A stretch of 55,469 bases of DNA from Balneolaceae bacterium (lineage in GTDB: Bacteria > Bacteroidota > Rhodothermia > Balneolales > Balneolaceae). Position 1 is the first letter of the stretch. The number at the start of each line of letters is the position of its first letter. The notes beneath the pieces are model-generated. The model saw only the letters and a program-made list of their open reading frames with translations. It was not told the DNA's origin and ran no database searches. The DNA is taken from NCBI GenBank assembly GCA_007693395.1, contig REDS01000122.1, forward strand, positions 1 through 55,469, given 5' to 3'. A program made the position numbers and the translations under genes. Below, in pieces: positions 46,104 to 54,605 of this stretch.

Positions 46104-46679
46104 ATGAGTAAAACCTCAGATATCATCAAAGGAAAAGCCTTTGTTTTAGGAAAAAATATCGATACAGATCAAATCATCCCGGCGGCACACCTTGTGTACA
46201 GCCTCGAAGACCCCGAAGAACGAAAATTATACGGTAAATATGCACTTTCCGGTGTTCCCTCTGCCGAATCGGGTCTACCCGAAGGAAATATTCCGCTTAC
46301 CAAAGATGGTGAAACAGAAAGTGAATTCAAGATCATCGTGGCGAGCGATAATTTTGGCTGCGGATCTTCCCGGGAGCATGCTCCAGCCTGCCTTGAAATT
46401 GCCGGGATTGAAGCAATTGTATCGTCATCATACGCGCGAATTTTCTACAGGAATTCAGTAGATGGCGGATTTTTAATTCCATTTGAAAGCTTCGAAGACT
46501 TAAGCACCGAAGTACGTACAGGTGATAAATTGGAGATTGACCAGGCAAATCATCAGTTAAAAAATATTACCCAGAGCAAGGTGTACAACATTAAACCGCT
46601 TGGAAGCGTGGCTGATATTGTTCATGCCGGCGGAATTTTTGAATATGCACGTCAAAACGGAATGGTGCCTGCAAAATGA
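46104..46679 (+). CDS. leuD: 3-isopropylmalate dehydratase, small subunit
   Basis: 191 residues. Swivel-domain partner of LeuC: GKNIDTDQIIPAAHL at residues 16-30, the GCGSSREHAP loop that holds substrate, YARIFYRNSVDGGFL. Slightly longer than the ~165-170-residue short LeuD, with an insertion near residues 45-75. The stop overlaps the leuB start (ATGA), indicating translational coupling. It is preceded by the repeat element and so may be less strictly tied to leuC. Confidence 0.95.
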   Translation: MSKTSDIIKGKAFVLGKNIDTDQIIPAAHLVYSLEDPEERKLYGKYALSGVPSAESGLPEGNIPLTKDGETESEFKIIVASDNFGCGSSREHAPACLEIAGIEAIVSSSYARIFYRNSVDGGFLIPFESFEDLSTEVRTGDKLEIDQANHQLKNITQSKVYNIKPLGSVADIVHAGGIFEYARQNGMVPAK

Positions 46680-47776
46680 AAAAAGTGAATGTAGTTACAC
46701 TTCCAGGTGATGGTATAGGCCCCGAAGTTACTTCGGTAGCTGTTGAGGTTTTGAAAGAAGCATGCCGTCACGAAGGTGTTGAAATTTCTGTTTCTGAGCA
46801 TCTATTTGGTGGTATTAGTTATGAGAAGCATGGAGTGCCTGTAACTGATGAAACTCTGGAAAGCTGTAAAAAGTCAAAAATTGTGCTTCTGGGTGCCGTC
46901 GGTGGCCCTCAATGGGATAACCTCAGCGCCGATAAGCGCCCGGAAGCCGGATTATTAAAACTCAGAAAAGAGCTCGGTGTATATGCAAACCTTCGGCCAA
47001 TACAGGTATATCCTTCACTTGCCGGTGCTTCCACTATTAAGGAAGATGTAATCGCAGAAACTGATATTTTGATAGTTCGTGAATTAACCGGCGGGGTCTA
47101 TTTTGGTGAGCCCAGGTACACTTCTGAAGAAAATGGCGATCCCTACTCTGTGGATACTATGAAATACAGCCGGTCTGAAGTGCAGCGGGTATCCCGTGTA
47201 GCTTTTGAAGCCGCACAAAAACGGGATGGCCGGCTCTGCTCGGTAGATAAAGCAAATGTGCTGGAAAGTTCACGGATGTGGCGAAAATCAATTCTTGAAA
47301 TTGCCGGAGATTACCCGGATGTGGAGCTCAGCCATATGCTGGTTGATAACTGTGCGATGCAGATTATCCGTGATCCAAAGCAGTTTGATGTGATGGTAAC
47401 CGGAAACCTGTTCGGTGATATTTTGAGTGATGCAGCCTCTATGCTTACAGGATCGCTGGGAATGCTGCCCTCTGCCAGTCTCGGTGGCGAAAACGGGCTC
47501 TATGAACCGGTTCACGGCTCAGCTCCCGATATTGCAGGCCAGGGAATTGCCAACCCGCTTGCAGCAGTGGCTTCGGCAGCTCTGCTGTGCAGATACTCCC
47601 TGAACCTGGAGAGTGCAGCTCAAAATATTGAAAATGCCATCCAGACCGTATTGAAAAACGGATTACGTACCGCTGATCTCTACACAGAAGAGCCCGGTAC
47701 TACTCTGTCCAACACCCAGGAAATTGCTCATTTACTCTTGAAAGCAGTAAGTGAGAGAGAGATGGTTTCCTTTTAA
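46676..47776 (+). CDS. leuB: 3-isopropylmalate dehydrogenase
   Basis: 366 residues. NAD-dependent oxidative decarboxylation of 3-isopropylmalate, and, in the citramalate route, of 3-methylmalate. Seen: LPGDGIGPEVT at the start, VRELTGGVYFGEPR, the substrate-binding YSRSEVQRVSRVAF, DVMVTGNLFGDILSDAASML with metal Asp residues, and the NAD-binding EPVHGSAPDIAG. Full length, last gene of the ilv-leu set. Confidence 0.97.
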   Translation: MKKVNVVTLPGDGIGPEVTSVAVEVLKEACRHEGVEISVSEHLFGGISYEKHGVPVTDETLESCKKSKIVLLGAVGGPQWDNLSADKRPEAGLLKLRKELGVYANLRPIQVYPSLAGASTIKEDVIAETDILIVRELTGGVYFGEPRYTSEENGDPYSVDTMKYSRSEVQRVSRVAFEAAQKRDGRLCSVDKANVLESSRMWRKSILEIAGDYPDVELSHMLVDNCAMQIIRDPKQFDVMVTGNLFGDILSDAASMLTGSLGMLPSASLGGENGLYEPVHGSAPDIAGQGIANPLAAVASAALLCRYSLNLESAAQNIENAIQTVLKNGLRTADLYTEEPGTTLSNTQEIAHLLLKAVSEREMVSF

Positions 47777-48116
47777 ACCAAAATGCCATTTCGCACTCTT
47801 GTGAGGGTTTAAAGCTTGACACACTGATTAGCCGGAAAATGTTTTACAGAGAGATGAAAACAAATCAAACCATTTTTTAAAGATTTGAAATGGCATTAAT
47901 ATATGAATGACTCATAGCTGTAAATCTTACAAATTGTCCCCAAATAGATTCAGAGAGTCCTGCTTTAAGAAGTATTATTGATTGATTGAAATTATCTGCT
48001 TTTGATAATTTATTATTGTAGCTTAGCGGTAACTGACTAAAATAGCTTAAGTAATAAAGATTTTTTTTTAAGAATAGTCCGCCTAAATATATGATGTTGG
48101 AATCAGGTGAAGTTCT
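47777..48116. other. AT-rich intergenic region after leuB
   Basis: 340 bases without a supported gene. TTTAAACC (47772-47779) and GGTTTAAA (47806-47813) could form a weak stem just after leuB, without a T-run. AATGCCATTTC (47782-47792) and GAAATGGCATT (47887-47897) are exact 11-base inverted copies about 94 bases apart. A minus-strand frame at 47877-48152 overlaps the next gene and has no domain or signal. Confidence 0.5.
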
Positions 48117-50069
48117 ATGAGTATGAAAAAAGCGCTGTATATTTTCTTTCAACCTTTTTTTGTTTTTGCATCAATTATATTAATGGTCTTGGTTTTTTCG
48201 TCGTGTGAGCCAGGAAAGGTTTTTTCAGAGCCTGAAATTAAACCTCAAAGAGTTGAAATTGATATTAAAAAAAATCCGATTGCAGAAGGAGAAGCTGTTT
48301 CCATTGACTTTCTGATTTATGATGCAAATGGAAATAGATTACAATATTTGCCGCCTTGGCTAGCCCCTAATTGGAGCATTGAAAATACATCAATTTTAAA
48401 AGAAACTGATGGACAATTTACCGGCCTCTCTGCAGGCAGAACGCCTTTGCATCTGGAGATTGCTGGATTGCGTAGATCTGCAACAATTTTTGTAAATCCA
48501 ACCGAAGTAGAAGCAAATATTGATCGTGCTTACTTTGTTCAAACAATTCAAACCCCTGAACGAACTATTCCTCTTATTGCCGGAAAAAATGGAGGTCTTT
48601 ATCTGTACGCATCAGTAGATAGAGAAAGCTATTTTGAGACTCCTGAAGTTTCTATTAAGTTATTTAAAAACAATCTTCTAATTGAAGATAAAATTGTCCC
48701 ATCTAATAATAATCTGATACCTTTTCGTGGTTCTCAATCTTCAAAAGATGTGAGTTCTATAGTTCCTATTAGGGGTGACGTTATCACAGAAGGCCTGGGA
48801 TTACAAACCAAATTCGATCTGAAGGGAGTACTACCTCTTGCTACTGGTTTTGATAATATTTTCCCATCATTAAATGAAATACAGCAAGAAAATGTAGTGA
48901 ACGTAGAACCACTCAATATTCTATTCATTCCAATTCATAGTCCGGCAGGTAAAGGGAATATTAACTTCTCTAACTTGGACGAATTTCTTGAGATCTCAAA
49001 AAAATTATTGCCTTTGAGTGAAATTAATGCAGATATCAGGACCCCTCTCTACACCTCATTACCGATGGAGTCCTTTGATGATTGGATAAATCTCGCCCTT
49101 GAGATCTACGCTGTTCAGTTGGCAGAAAGTAGCAGCAATACAACTTATTATCATGGAATTACGGCAAGAACCGGTGGGCCTTTAGGTATTGCAACTATTG
49201 CATATCCTCTTGCAATAAGCTTTGACCTTTTACCTAGAGCATCTGAGGTAGTAGCTCATGAATTAGGGCACAATTTTGGGCTGTTACATGCACCCTGCGG
49301 CGATATTGACGATGTAGATCCTCATTATCCCTACCATGATGGTTCAATAGGCGTGGAGGGTTATGATTCAAAGTTACATAGGCATATTGATAGCTCATAC
49401 TTTGATTTGATGTCTTATTGCTTCCCGAAATGGATTAGTGATTATAACTATAAAAATGTTCTATCCTTTAGAGAGCAAGAATCACTTGAAAGTTTACAGC
49501 ATCAATCATTAGCCGAAGAGAGTTCTCTTTTAATTTGGGGTAAAATTTACAAAGATAAGATTGAAATAAATCCCGCTATAAATATTACTGCAACACCACA
49601 AATTCCTGATAATCAGGGAGCCTATCGACTCATTATGCAAGATGAATCAGGACTTAATCTATTTACCGCTTCATTCAACCCGATTTCTGTAACAGATGTT
49701 AATGAGGATGTTAAAATTTTTGCTTTCACAATTCCACATAGTTTATTGAATTACAATAGCTTAGAAAGTATAATGATTGAGGGTAATAACCTTAAATCTA
49801 AAATAAAACACACGCTGTTATCTACAAAGCAATCGCAATTAATGGCAGAAGATTCTAACCATATCCTTGCTAAATCAGACCGAAATGGGATTCAAATTAA
49901 TTGGGATACCGATTCTATCCCTTTAATTATGGTTCAGGATAAGCATACCGGAAAAATACTGGCATTCGCCCAAGGTGGTAAAGCTTTTTTACCGCAACAT
50001 GCCTCAGCAATTATTGTTCATCTCTCATATGGTGTTGGTAGTGTTAGCCAAGAAATTACTATCAATTAA
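48117..50069 (+). CDS. Zinc metalloprotease lipoprotein (metzincin-like)
   Basis: 650 residues. Start at 48117 (AGGTGA nearby); an ATG at 48123 is an alternative. Lipoprotein signal with SSC, Cys30. Residues about 40-140 look like a bacterial Ig-like (BIG2-type) domain (LSAGRTPLHLEIAGL). The protease core carries HELGHNFGLLH at 381-391, a complete HExxHxxGxxH-like zinc site, and Met432 in DLMSYCFPKWISDYNY as Met-turn. The remaining 200 residues form two or three beta-rich modules. Probable surface or periplasmic endopeptidase; the substrate is unknown. The gene and its partner at 50072 are visibly AT-richer than the leu genes, suggesting acquisition. Confidence 0.88.
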   Translation: MSMKKALYIFFQPFFVFASIILMVLVFSSCEPGKVFSEPEIKPQRVEIDIKKNPIAEGEAVSIDFLIYDANGNRLQYLPPWLAPNWSIENTSILKETDGQFTGLSAGRTPLHLEIAGLRRSATIFVNPTEVEANIDRAYFVQTIQTPERTIPLIAGKNGGLYLYASVDRESYFETPEVSIKLFKNNLLIEDKIVPSNNNLIPFRGSQSSKDVSSIVPIRGDVITEGLGLQTKFDLKGVLPLATGFDNIFPSLNEIQQENVVNVEPLNILFIPIHSPAGKGNINFSNLDEFLEISKKLLPLSEINADIRTPLYTSLPMESFDDWINLALEIYAVQLAESSSNTTYYHGITARTGGPLGIATIAYPLAISFDLLPRASEVVAHELGHNFGLLHAPCGDIDDVDPHYPYHDGSIGVEGYDSKLHRHIDSSYFDLMSYCFPKWISDYNYKNVLSFREQESLESLQHQSLAEESSLLIWGKIYKDKIEINPAINITATPQIPDNQGAYRLIMQDESGLNLFTASFNPISVTDVNEDVKIFAFTIPHSLLNYNSLESIMIEGNNLKSKIKHTLLSTKQSQLMAEDSNHILAKSDRNGIQINWDTDSIPLIMVQDKHTGKILAFAQGGKAFLPQHASAIIVHLSYGVGSVSQEITIN

Positions 50070-50071
50070 AT

Positions 50072-50707
50072 ATGATTACTTACATATATATAGGCCTAAT
50101 TTTTTCCTTAGGATTATTTCAGGATGTGCAGATCTTAGAAAAATCATTAAAAGAAAATGCTTATGATGTTACACTACATCAATTAAAAGATAAAAAAAAT
50201 ACTCGCAATCAAAGCAGATTGGCATTTGAAGTAATTGCGGGAATTGGAATTGGAGAGTATCAAGGGGCTTTTTCAGGCCTTGAGTTTTCACCTGATTTAA
50301 ACAATCGCCTTAATGTTATCTACTCTCCTATATCATGGATATCGGTATATACGGGTTTTGAGCAGTTCCGTTTTGGTTGTACAAATGGACTTTGTGACGG
50401 TTTTGACGTTACTTTTAAGGGTTCTGGATTTTCTTACGGTTTCCAACTAAATATTTATGATTTTTGGATATCTACCGGTTTAATAAAACATAATTTATCC
50501 TCCACCAGCAGCCAAAGTTTTAAATCAGATAGAACCACGTGGGGCTATGATTTGAGAGCAGGCTTTTTAATACCAATCAACTCTTTATTTGGAATTAATT
50601 TTGGTGTTAGATATTCAAATTACAAAGCACGGTTCGATTCTACAGAGCCTTTTAATTCGGTAACTTATTTATCCTCAGAGTTTGGTTTAAGAGTAAATCT
50701 TAAATAA
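50072..50707 (+). CDS. Small outer-membrane beta-barrel-like protein
   Basis: 211 residues beginning two bases after the protease stop codon, thus surely co-transcribed. A signal-like hydrophobic start (TYIYIGLIFSLGLF) with no clear cleavage site, a Lys/Asn-rich region (30-48), and then alternating strands with aromatic and glycine residues (EVIAGIGIGEYQGAF, RLNVIYSPISWISVYTGF, FGINFGVRYSNY) ending in FGLRVNLK. This fits an 8-stranded OmpA/OmpX-like or porin-like barrel of small size. One potential disulfide in GCTNGLCDG. AT-rich like its neighbour. Function unknown; perhaps anchors or partners the protease. Confidence 0.65.
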   Translation: MITYIYIGLIFSLGLFQDVQILEKSLKENAYDVTLHQLKDKKNTRNQSRLAFEVIAGIGIGEYQGAFSGLEFSPDLNNRLNVIYSPISWISVYTGFEQFRFGCTNGLCDGFDVTFKGSGFSYGFQLNIYDFWISTGLIKHNLSSTSSQSFKSDRTTWGYDLRAGFLIPINSLFGINFGVRYSNYKARFDSTEPFNSVTYLSSEFGLRVNLK

Positions 50708-50766
50708 AATTCTAACTCATCAACAAATTCTTAAATATAAGGATCCTGCCTGCTTCTGTTTTTTGC

Positions 50767-51765
50767 TCATGGCCTGAAATCCTGAGGTGATTCCGGGCGA
50801 TTATCGAGAACTTCTTCAATCTTGTCCATCAGATCATCCGTAAGGATATGTTCTTTTTCAAGAGACTTCATGTTTTGGCGAACTTGTTCCGGCTTGGACG
50901 CACCTGTAATAACCGTACTTACATTGGGATTTTTCAGGCACCAAAGCAGAGCCAGTTCAGGCAGCTTTAACCCGGCTTCATTGGATAGCTTGGCGAGTTT
51001 GCTCACCTTCTTGATATTTTCCCGGCCTTCCTCACTTTCAAGAATAGCTTTTCTGAGCCATTCATAACTGTCAAGTGCAAGGCGGCTGTCTTCCGGTATT
51101 CCATCGTTATATTTCCCGGTCAGGAGTCCGCTCGCAAGCGGGCTCCATGTTGTTGTGCCCAGCCCAATATCCTCATAAAGTGCTGCGTACTCTTGCTCAA
51201 CCTTATCACGATGAAACATGTGGTACTGCGGTTGCTCCATTAACGGCGGGCGCAGATTTTCCTGCCGCGCAATATGATAGGCTTGCCGAATCTGATCTGC
51301 CGGCCATTCACTGGTTCCCCAATAAAAAGCCTTGCCCGATTGAATCACCTGGTTCATCGCCCACACGGTTTCCTCTATGGGTGTATGGATGTCCGGCCGG
51401 TGGCAAAATATCAGATCCATATAATCAGTTTGCATACGTTTTAGTGCGGCATCAGTTCCTTCAATAATGTGCTTGTATGAGAGGCCTGAATTGTTGGGGC
51501 CTTCACCACCCCAGAAAATTTTGGTTGAAAGCACCAGGTCGCTACGTTTCCAGCCGGCTTTTTTTATGATGTTTCCCATCATCTCTTCAGAAGCACCCCC
51601 GGCATAGGCTTCTGCATTGTCGAAAAAGTTGACTCCCGCATCATAAGCTGCAACCATACAGTTGTATGCAATCTCTTCTTCAACCTGATCGCCAAATGTT
51701 ACCCACGAACCGAATGAAAGTGCTGATACTTTTAATCCCGAACGTCCTAAAAATCTATACTTCAT
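50767..51765 (-). CDS. Aldo/keto reductase (Kv-beta/YghZ-like)
   Basis: 332 residues, TIM barrel, NADPH dependent. The catalytic tetrad is visible: Asp49 and Tyr54 in FFDNAEAY, Lys82 in LSTKIF, His122 in FCHRPD. The [22 protein letters not shown] region and [14 protein letters not shown] (NADPH binding) match the AKR6/Kv-beta-like branch, as does [18 protein letters not shown]. Cytoplasmic, physiological substrate unknown. It is divergent from the SUMF-like gene. Confidence 0.95.
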   Translation of the reverse strand: MKYRFLGRSGLKVSALSFGSWVTFGDQVEEEIAYNCMVAAYDAGVNFFDNAEAYAGGASEEMMGNIIKKAGWKRSDLVLSTKIFWGGEGPNNSGLSYKHIIEGTDAALKRMQTDYMDLIFCHRPDIHTPIEETVWAMNQVIQSGKAFYWGTSEWPADQIRQAYHIARQENLRPPLMEQPQYHMFHRDKVEQEYAALYEDIGLGTTTWSPLASGLLTGKYNDGIPEDSRLALDSYEWLRKAILESEEGRENIKKVSKLAKLSNEAGLKLPELALLWCLKNPNVSTVITGASKPEQVRQNMKSLEKEHILTDDLMDKIEEVLDNRPESPQDFRP

Positions 51766-51868
51766 ACAATATCTTCCGTTAGTTTACTTTCTATATTAAC
51801 AGGTATCAATATCTGGTCGTTCTAACTGAATGAGATATCCGGGTTATTCCTTATTTTTCTAACTTTAT

Positions 51869-51899
51869 TTGAATTAATTCAGGGAAACCCTTAATTCAA
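51869..51899. repeat. Inverted repeat in the divergent AKR / SUMF-like region
   Basis: TTGAATTAA (51869-51877) and TTAATTCAA (51891-51899) are exact reverse complements with AGGG/CCCT pairing inside the 13-base spacer. It sits 100 bases from each divergent start in an AT-rich 239-base gap. Possible operator site; no promoter consensus is clear beside it. Confidence 0.4.
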
Positions 51900-52004
51900 T
51901 TGTGTAAAAGGGATGGTATTATATAAGATAATTCGTCTAAATTCAGACATAATCGTATTAAACTCGTCATCTCTTGCTAATTGTTAACACCACGAAGTAT
52001 TGCT

Positions 52005-53108
52005 ATGAAATATTCAACATTCTTTACCCTGTTTCCTGCTTTTATAATCGTTTTTTTGATGTCAGGATGTACTGCAACAGAGATTGCCACCGAACCGGAT
52101 GCCACCACTGCACAACCAGCCGAGCCGGCTGCAACCACAGTAATTGAATACAGCAGTGACTTTGCACCTTTCACAGAAGAGATTTCTGGCACATCCGAAT
52201 CGATAGAGATGGTACCTGTGCCCGGCGGCAGCTTTATGATGGGCAATCAACACGAAGTTGTTGTGGATGATTTCTGGATGGGTAAATATGAAATTACCTG
52301 GAATCAGTACAACCTCTTCGCTAACGAATCTATTGAAAATATTCGCAGGGAACTATGGCAGGTATTCTACAACGTAGATATTGATGCTGATGCAGCAGCT
52401 TATCCAACACTTACCGATGAAGTTCTCGACGTTTTGAGAGAAGCTGAAATCCCCGCTGATGTTATCTCAACACCATCACCGGCATACGGCGACTTAAGCC
52501 TTGGAATGGGCTCCGACGGTTACCCCGCTATTAACATGACCCACTATGCAGCCTTTATGTTTACCAAATGGCTAACCGTTAAAACCGGAAATTTCTACCG
52601 ACTGCCCACCGAGGCAGAATGGGAGTATGCCTGCCGCGCCGGTGCAAATGAATATTACACACCTACCACCAATCCCGACAGATATGCATGGCACAGAGGC
52701 AACAGCAACCGAAGCTATGCCCGTGTAGGTACAAAAGAACCAAATGCATTTGGGCTGTATGATATGCTCGGCAATGTTACCGAATACACAATCGATCAAT
52801 TTTTTGAGGATTACTTTGACCGGCTTGATGGTGAGCCTGCTGTGAATCCAATGTTTTTGCCAACAGAACTATATCCCAGAGCGGCACGCGGTGGATCATG
52901 GATGGATTTTGATGATGCCGCAAGCTGCCTGCATCGCCGCGGATCGAGCCCTGCATGGAAAATGAACGACCCCCAGCTACCCAAAAGCATGTGGTGGCAC
53001 ACAAATGCGCCGTTTGTAGGCTTCAGGGTTATTATGCCAAAAGATCAACCGGAAACTGTAGAAGAGATGGAGAAATACTGGATAGAAGCTATTCAGGACT
53101 ATTTCTAA
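52005..53108 (+). CDS. SUMF1/formylglycine-generating-enzyme-like lipoprotein
   Basis: 367 residues from the ATG at 52005; an earlier in-frame TTG at 51981 adds eight residues before a complete signal. Lipobox LMSGC, Cys22, then a Thr/Ala/Glu-rich linker. Residues about 65-360 are a SUMF1 domain: MVPVPGGSFMMGNQ, DDFWMGKYEITWNQY, FYRLPTEAEWEYACRAG, NAFGLYDMLGNVTEY, ARGGSWMD and the final FVGFRVIM. The two copper-binding cysteines of true FGE are not present in the RGGSW...SCLHRRG region (a single Cys), so this is probably a ligand-binding or structural SUMF protein. Likely co-transcribed with the Gfo/Idh/MocA gene. Confidence 0.9.
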   Translation: MKYSTFFTLFPAFIIVFLMSGCTATEIATEPDATTAQPAEPAATTVIEYSSDFAPFTEEISGTSESIEMVPVPGGSFMMGNQHEVVVDDFWMGKYEITWNQYNLFANESIENIRRELWQVFYNVDIDADAAAYPTLTDEVLDVLREAEIPADVISTPSPAYGDLSLGMGSDGYPAINMTHYAAFMFTKWLTVKTGNFYRLPTEAEWEYACRAGANEYYTPTTNPDRYAWHRGNSNRSYARVGTKEPNAFGLYDMLGNVTEYTIDQFFEDYFDRLDGEPAVNPMFLPTELYPRAARGGSWMDFDDAASCLHRRGSSPAWKMNDPQLPKSMWWHTNAPFVGFRVIMPKDQPETVEEMEKYWIEAIQDYF

Positions 53109-53152
53109 AACAACTCCCCTCCAATTATTTCAAACCAAAAGACAACACTACC

Positions 53153-54490
53153 ATGAACAACCGTTTTAAAAGAGGATTAACAAGAAGAGATTTTATGAAA
53201 AAAACCACGCTTGCTGCCGGTGGGGGGCTGTTTTTTAGCAGCTTACCTGTAGGCGCTTCAGCATTTGCAGCCGGTAATGATACCCTGAAGGTTGCTGTTG
53301 TTGGTTGTGGCGGGCGCGGTAGCGGTGCTGCAAACCAGGCCCTTGCAGCCGATCCCGGTGTAAAGGTAGTTGCCCTGGCTGATATGTTCAGAAACAGGCT
53401 GGATAGCTGCTACAATGCACTTGCACAACGCCATCTGGAAACAGGACGGCTCGATGTACCTGAAGAACATAAATTTGTTGGGCTTGATGCGTATAAAAAA
53501 GCCATCCCGCTGGCGGATGTCGTGATTCTCACAGCACCTCCGGGATTTCGGCCTGCACATTTTGAGGAGTGCGTAAAACACGGAAAGCACATGTTTTGTG
53601 AAAAACCTGTTGCTACAGATGCCCCGGGAATTCGCAGATTTATGAAAGCGGCCAAAGAGGCCAGAGAGAAAAAACTGAATGTAGTACTTGGGCTCCAGCG
53701 AAGATATCAGAATAACTATAGAGAAGGTTATAAGCGAATTGCCGGCGAGGGGATGATTGGCGATATCATTTCAGCGCAGGCTTATTGGAACGAAGCCGGC
53801 GTGTGGGTGCGCCACAGAGAGAGCTGGATGAGTGAACTGGAATATCAGATTCATAACTGGTTCTACTTTACATGGCTGGCGGGTGACCAAATTCTCGAAC
53901 AAAACATGCACAATATCGACATTGTGAACTGGTTTACGGGTGAATATCCCGAGACAGCTCAGGGTATGGGCGGTCGTGAAGTAAGAACAGGGAAAGAGTA
54001 TGGCCAGATTTTTGACCATAACTTTATTGAATACACCTATCCAAGTGGAATTAAAATGCATGCTCAATGCAGGCATCAGCCCAGTGCATGGTCCCGAGTG
54101 GGAGAAACCATCCAGGGAACCCATGGCTCTATTGTGTACGCCGGGTATAACAACAATGCTTTGATTACTGACAGGAAGGGCAATGTTCTTTATGATCATG
54201 ATGGCTTGAATGATCCGAATCCGTATCAACAGGAACACGATGAACTTTTTGCCGCCATTCGAAGTGGCAAACACATCGACGATTCGGATTATGGTGCAAA
54301 GACCACGATGACTGCCATCCTGGGCCGTATGGCTTCATACTCCGGGCAAATGATTAACTGGGAAGATGCCATCAACTCCGATGCACAACTGATGCCATAC
54401 GAAGTAACAGAAGATACAGAGCCACCGGTACTGCCAGACGAAAACGGATACTATCCTGTTCCAATACCAGGTGTATCTGAGCCGCATTAA
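53153..54490 (+). CDS. Tat-exported Gfo/Idh/MocA oxidoreductase
   Basis: 445 residues from the ATG at 53153; a longer open frame reaching back to 52955 overlaps the preceding gene and has no signal, so I reject it. Twin-arginine signal TRRDFMKKTTLAAGGG (10-25). NAD(P)-binding VAVVGCGGRGSGAANQAL (48-65), then FCEKPVATDAPG with the catalytic Lys. The C-terminal domain resembles the Bacteroidota family that handles sugars such as N-acetylgalactosamine or inositol derivatives. The RNGRDP/RREDRW-type substrate region is replaced by family-specific residues. Probably acts on a polysaccharide-derived sugar in the periplasm. It follows the SUMF-like gene by 44 bases. Confidence 0.92.
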   Translation: MNNRFKRGLTRRDFMKKTTLAAGGGLFFSSLPVGASAFAAGNDTLKVAVVGCGGRGSGAANQALAADPGVKVVALADMFRNRLDSCYNALAQRHLETGRLDVPEEHKFVGLDAYKKAIPLADVVILTAPPGFRPAHFEECVKHGKHMFCEKPVATDAPGIRRFMKAAKEAREKKLNVVLGLQRRYQNNYREGYKRIAGEGMIGDIISAQAYWNEAGVWVRHRESWMSELEYQIHNWFYFTWLAGDQILEQNMHNIDIVNWFTGEYPETAQGMGGREVRTGKEYGQIFDHNFIEYTYPSGIKMHAQCRHQPSAWSRVGETIQGTHGSIVYAGYNNNALITDRKGNVLYDHDGLNDPNPYQQEHDELFAAIRSGKHIDDSDYGAKTTMTAILGRMASYSGQMINWEDAINSDAQLMPYEVTEDTEPPVLPDENGYYPVPIPGVSEPH

Positions 54491-54555
54491 TATTGGTTTT
54501 GGTTAATAGGTCGGGTTATACAATCCAAGCCTGATCAAATTGCAGAGGGCCTGCA

Positions 54556-54582
54556 CTGCTTGCATTATATAACGGCAAGCAG
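54556..54582. terminator. GC-rich hairpin between convergent genes
   Basis: CTGCTTGC (54556-54563) and GCAAGCAG (54575-54582) form a perfect 8-bp stem with an AT-rich loop of 11 bases, between the ends of the Gfo/Idh/MocA gene and the TlpA-like gene. There is no T-run on either side, so its efficiency as a bidirectional terminator is uncertain. Confidence 0.4.
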
Positions 54583-54605
54583 GGCTCCCGGCAATTACAT
54601 GCACT

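Noticed and set aside
47877-48152. 91-residue minus-strand frame after leuB
   Set aside because: It overlaps the protease start, shows no domain or signal peptide and is composed of AT-driven residues.
52955-53152. Longer N-terminus for the Gfo/Idh/MocA gene
   Set aside because: The extension overlaps the SUMF-like gene in another frame and would bury the Tat signal.
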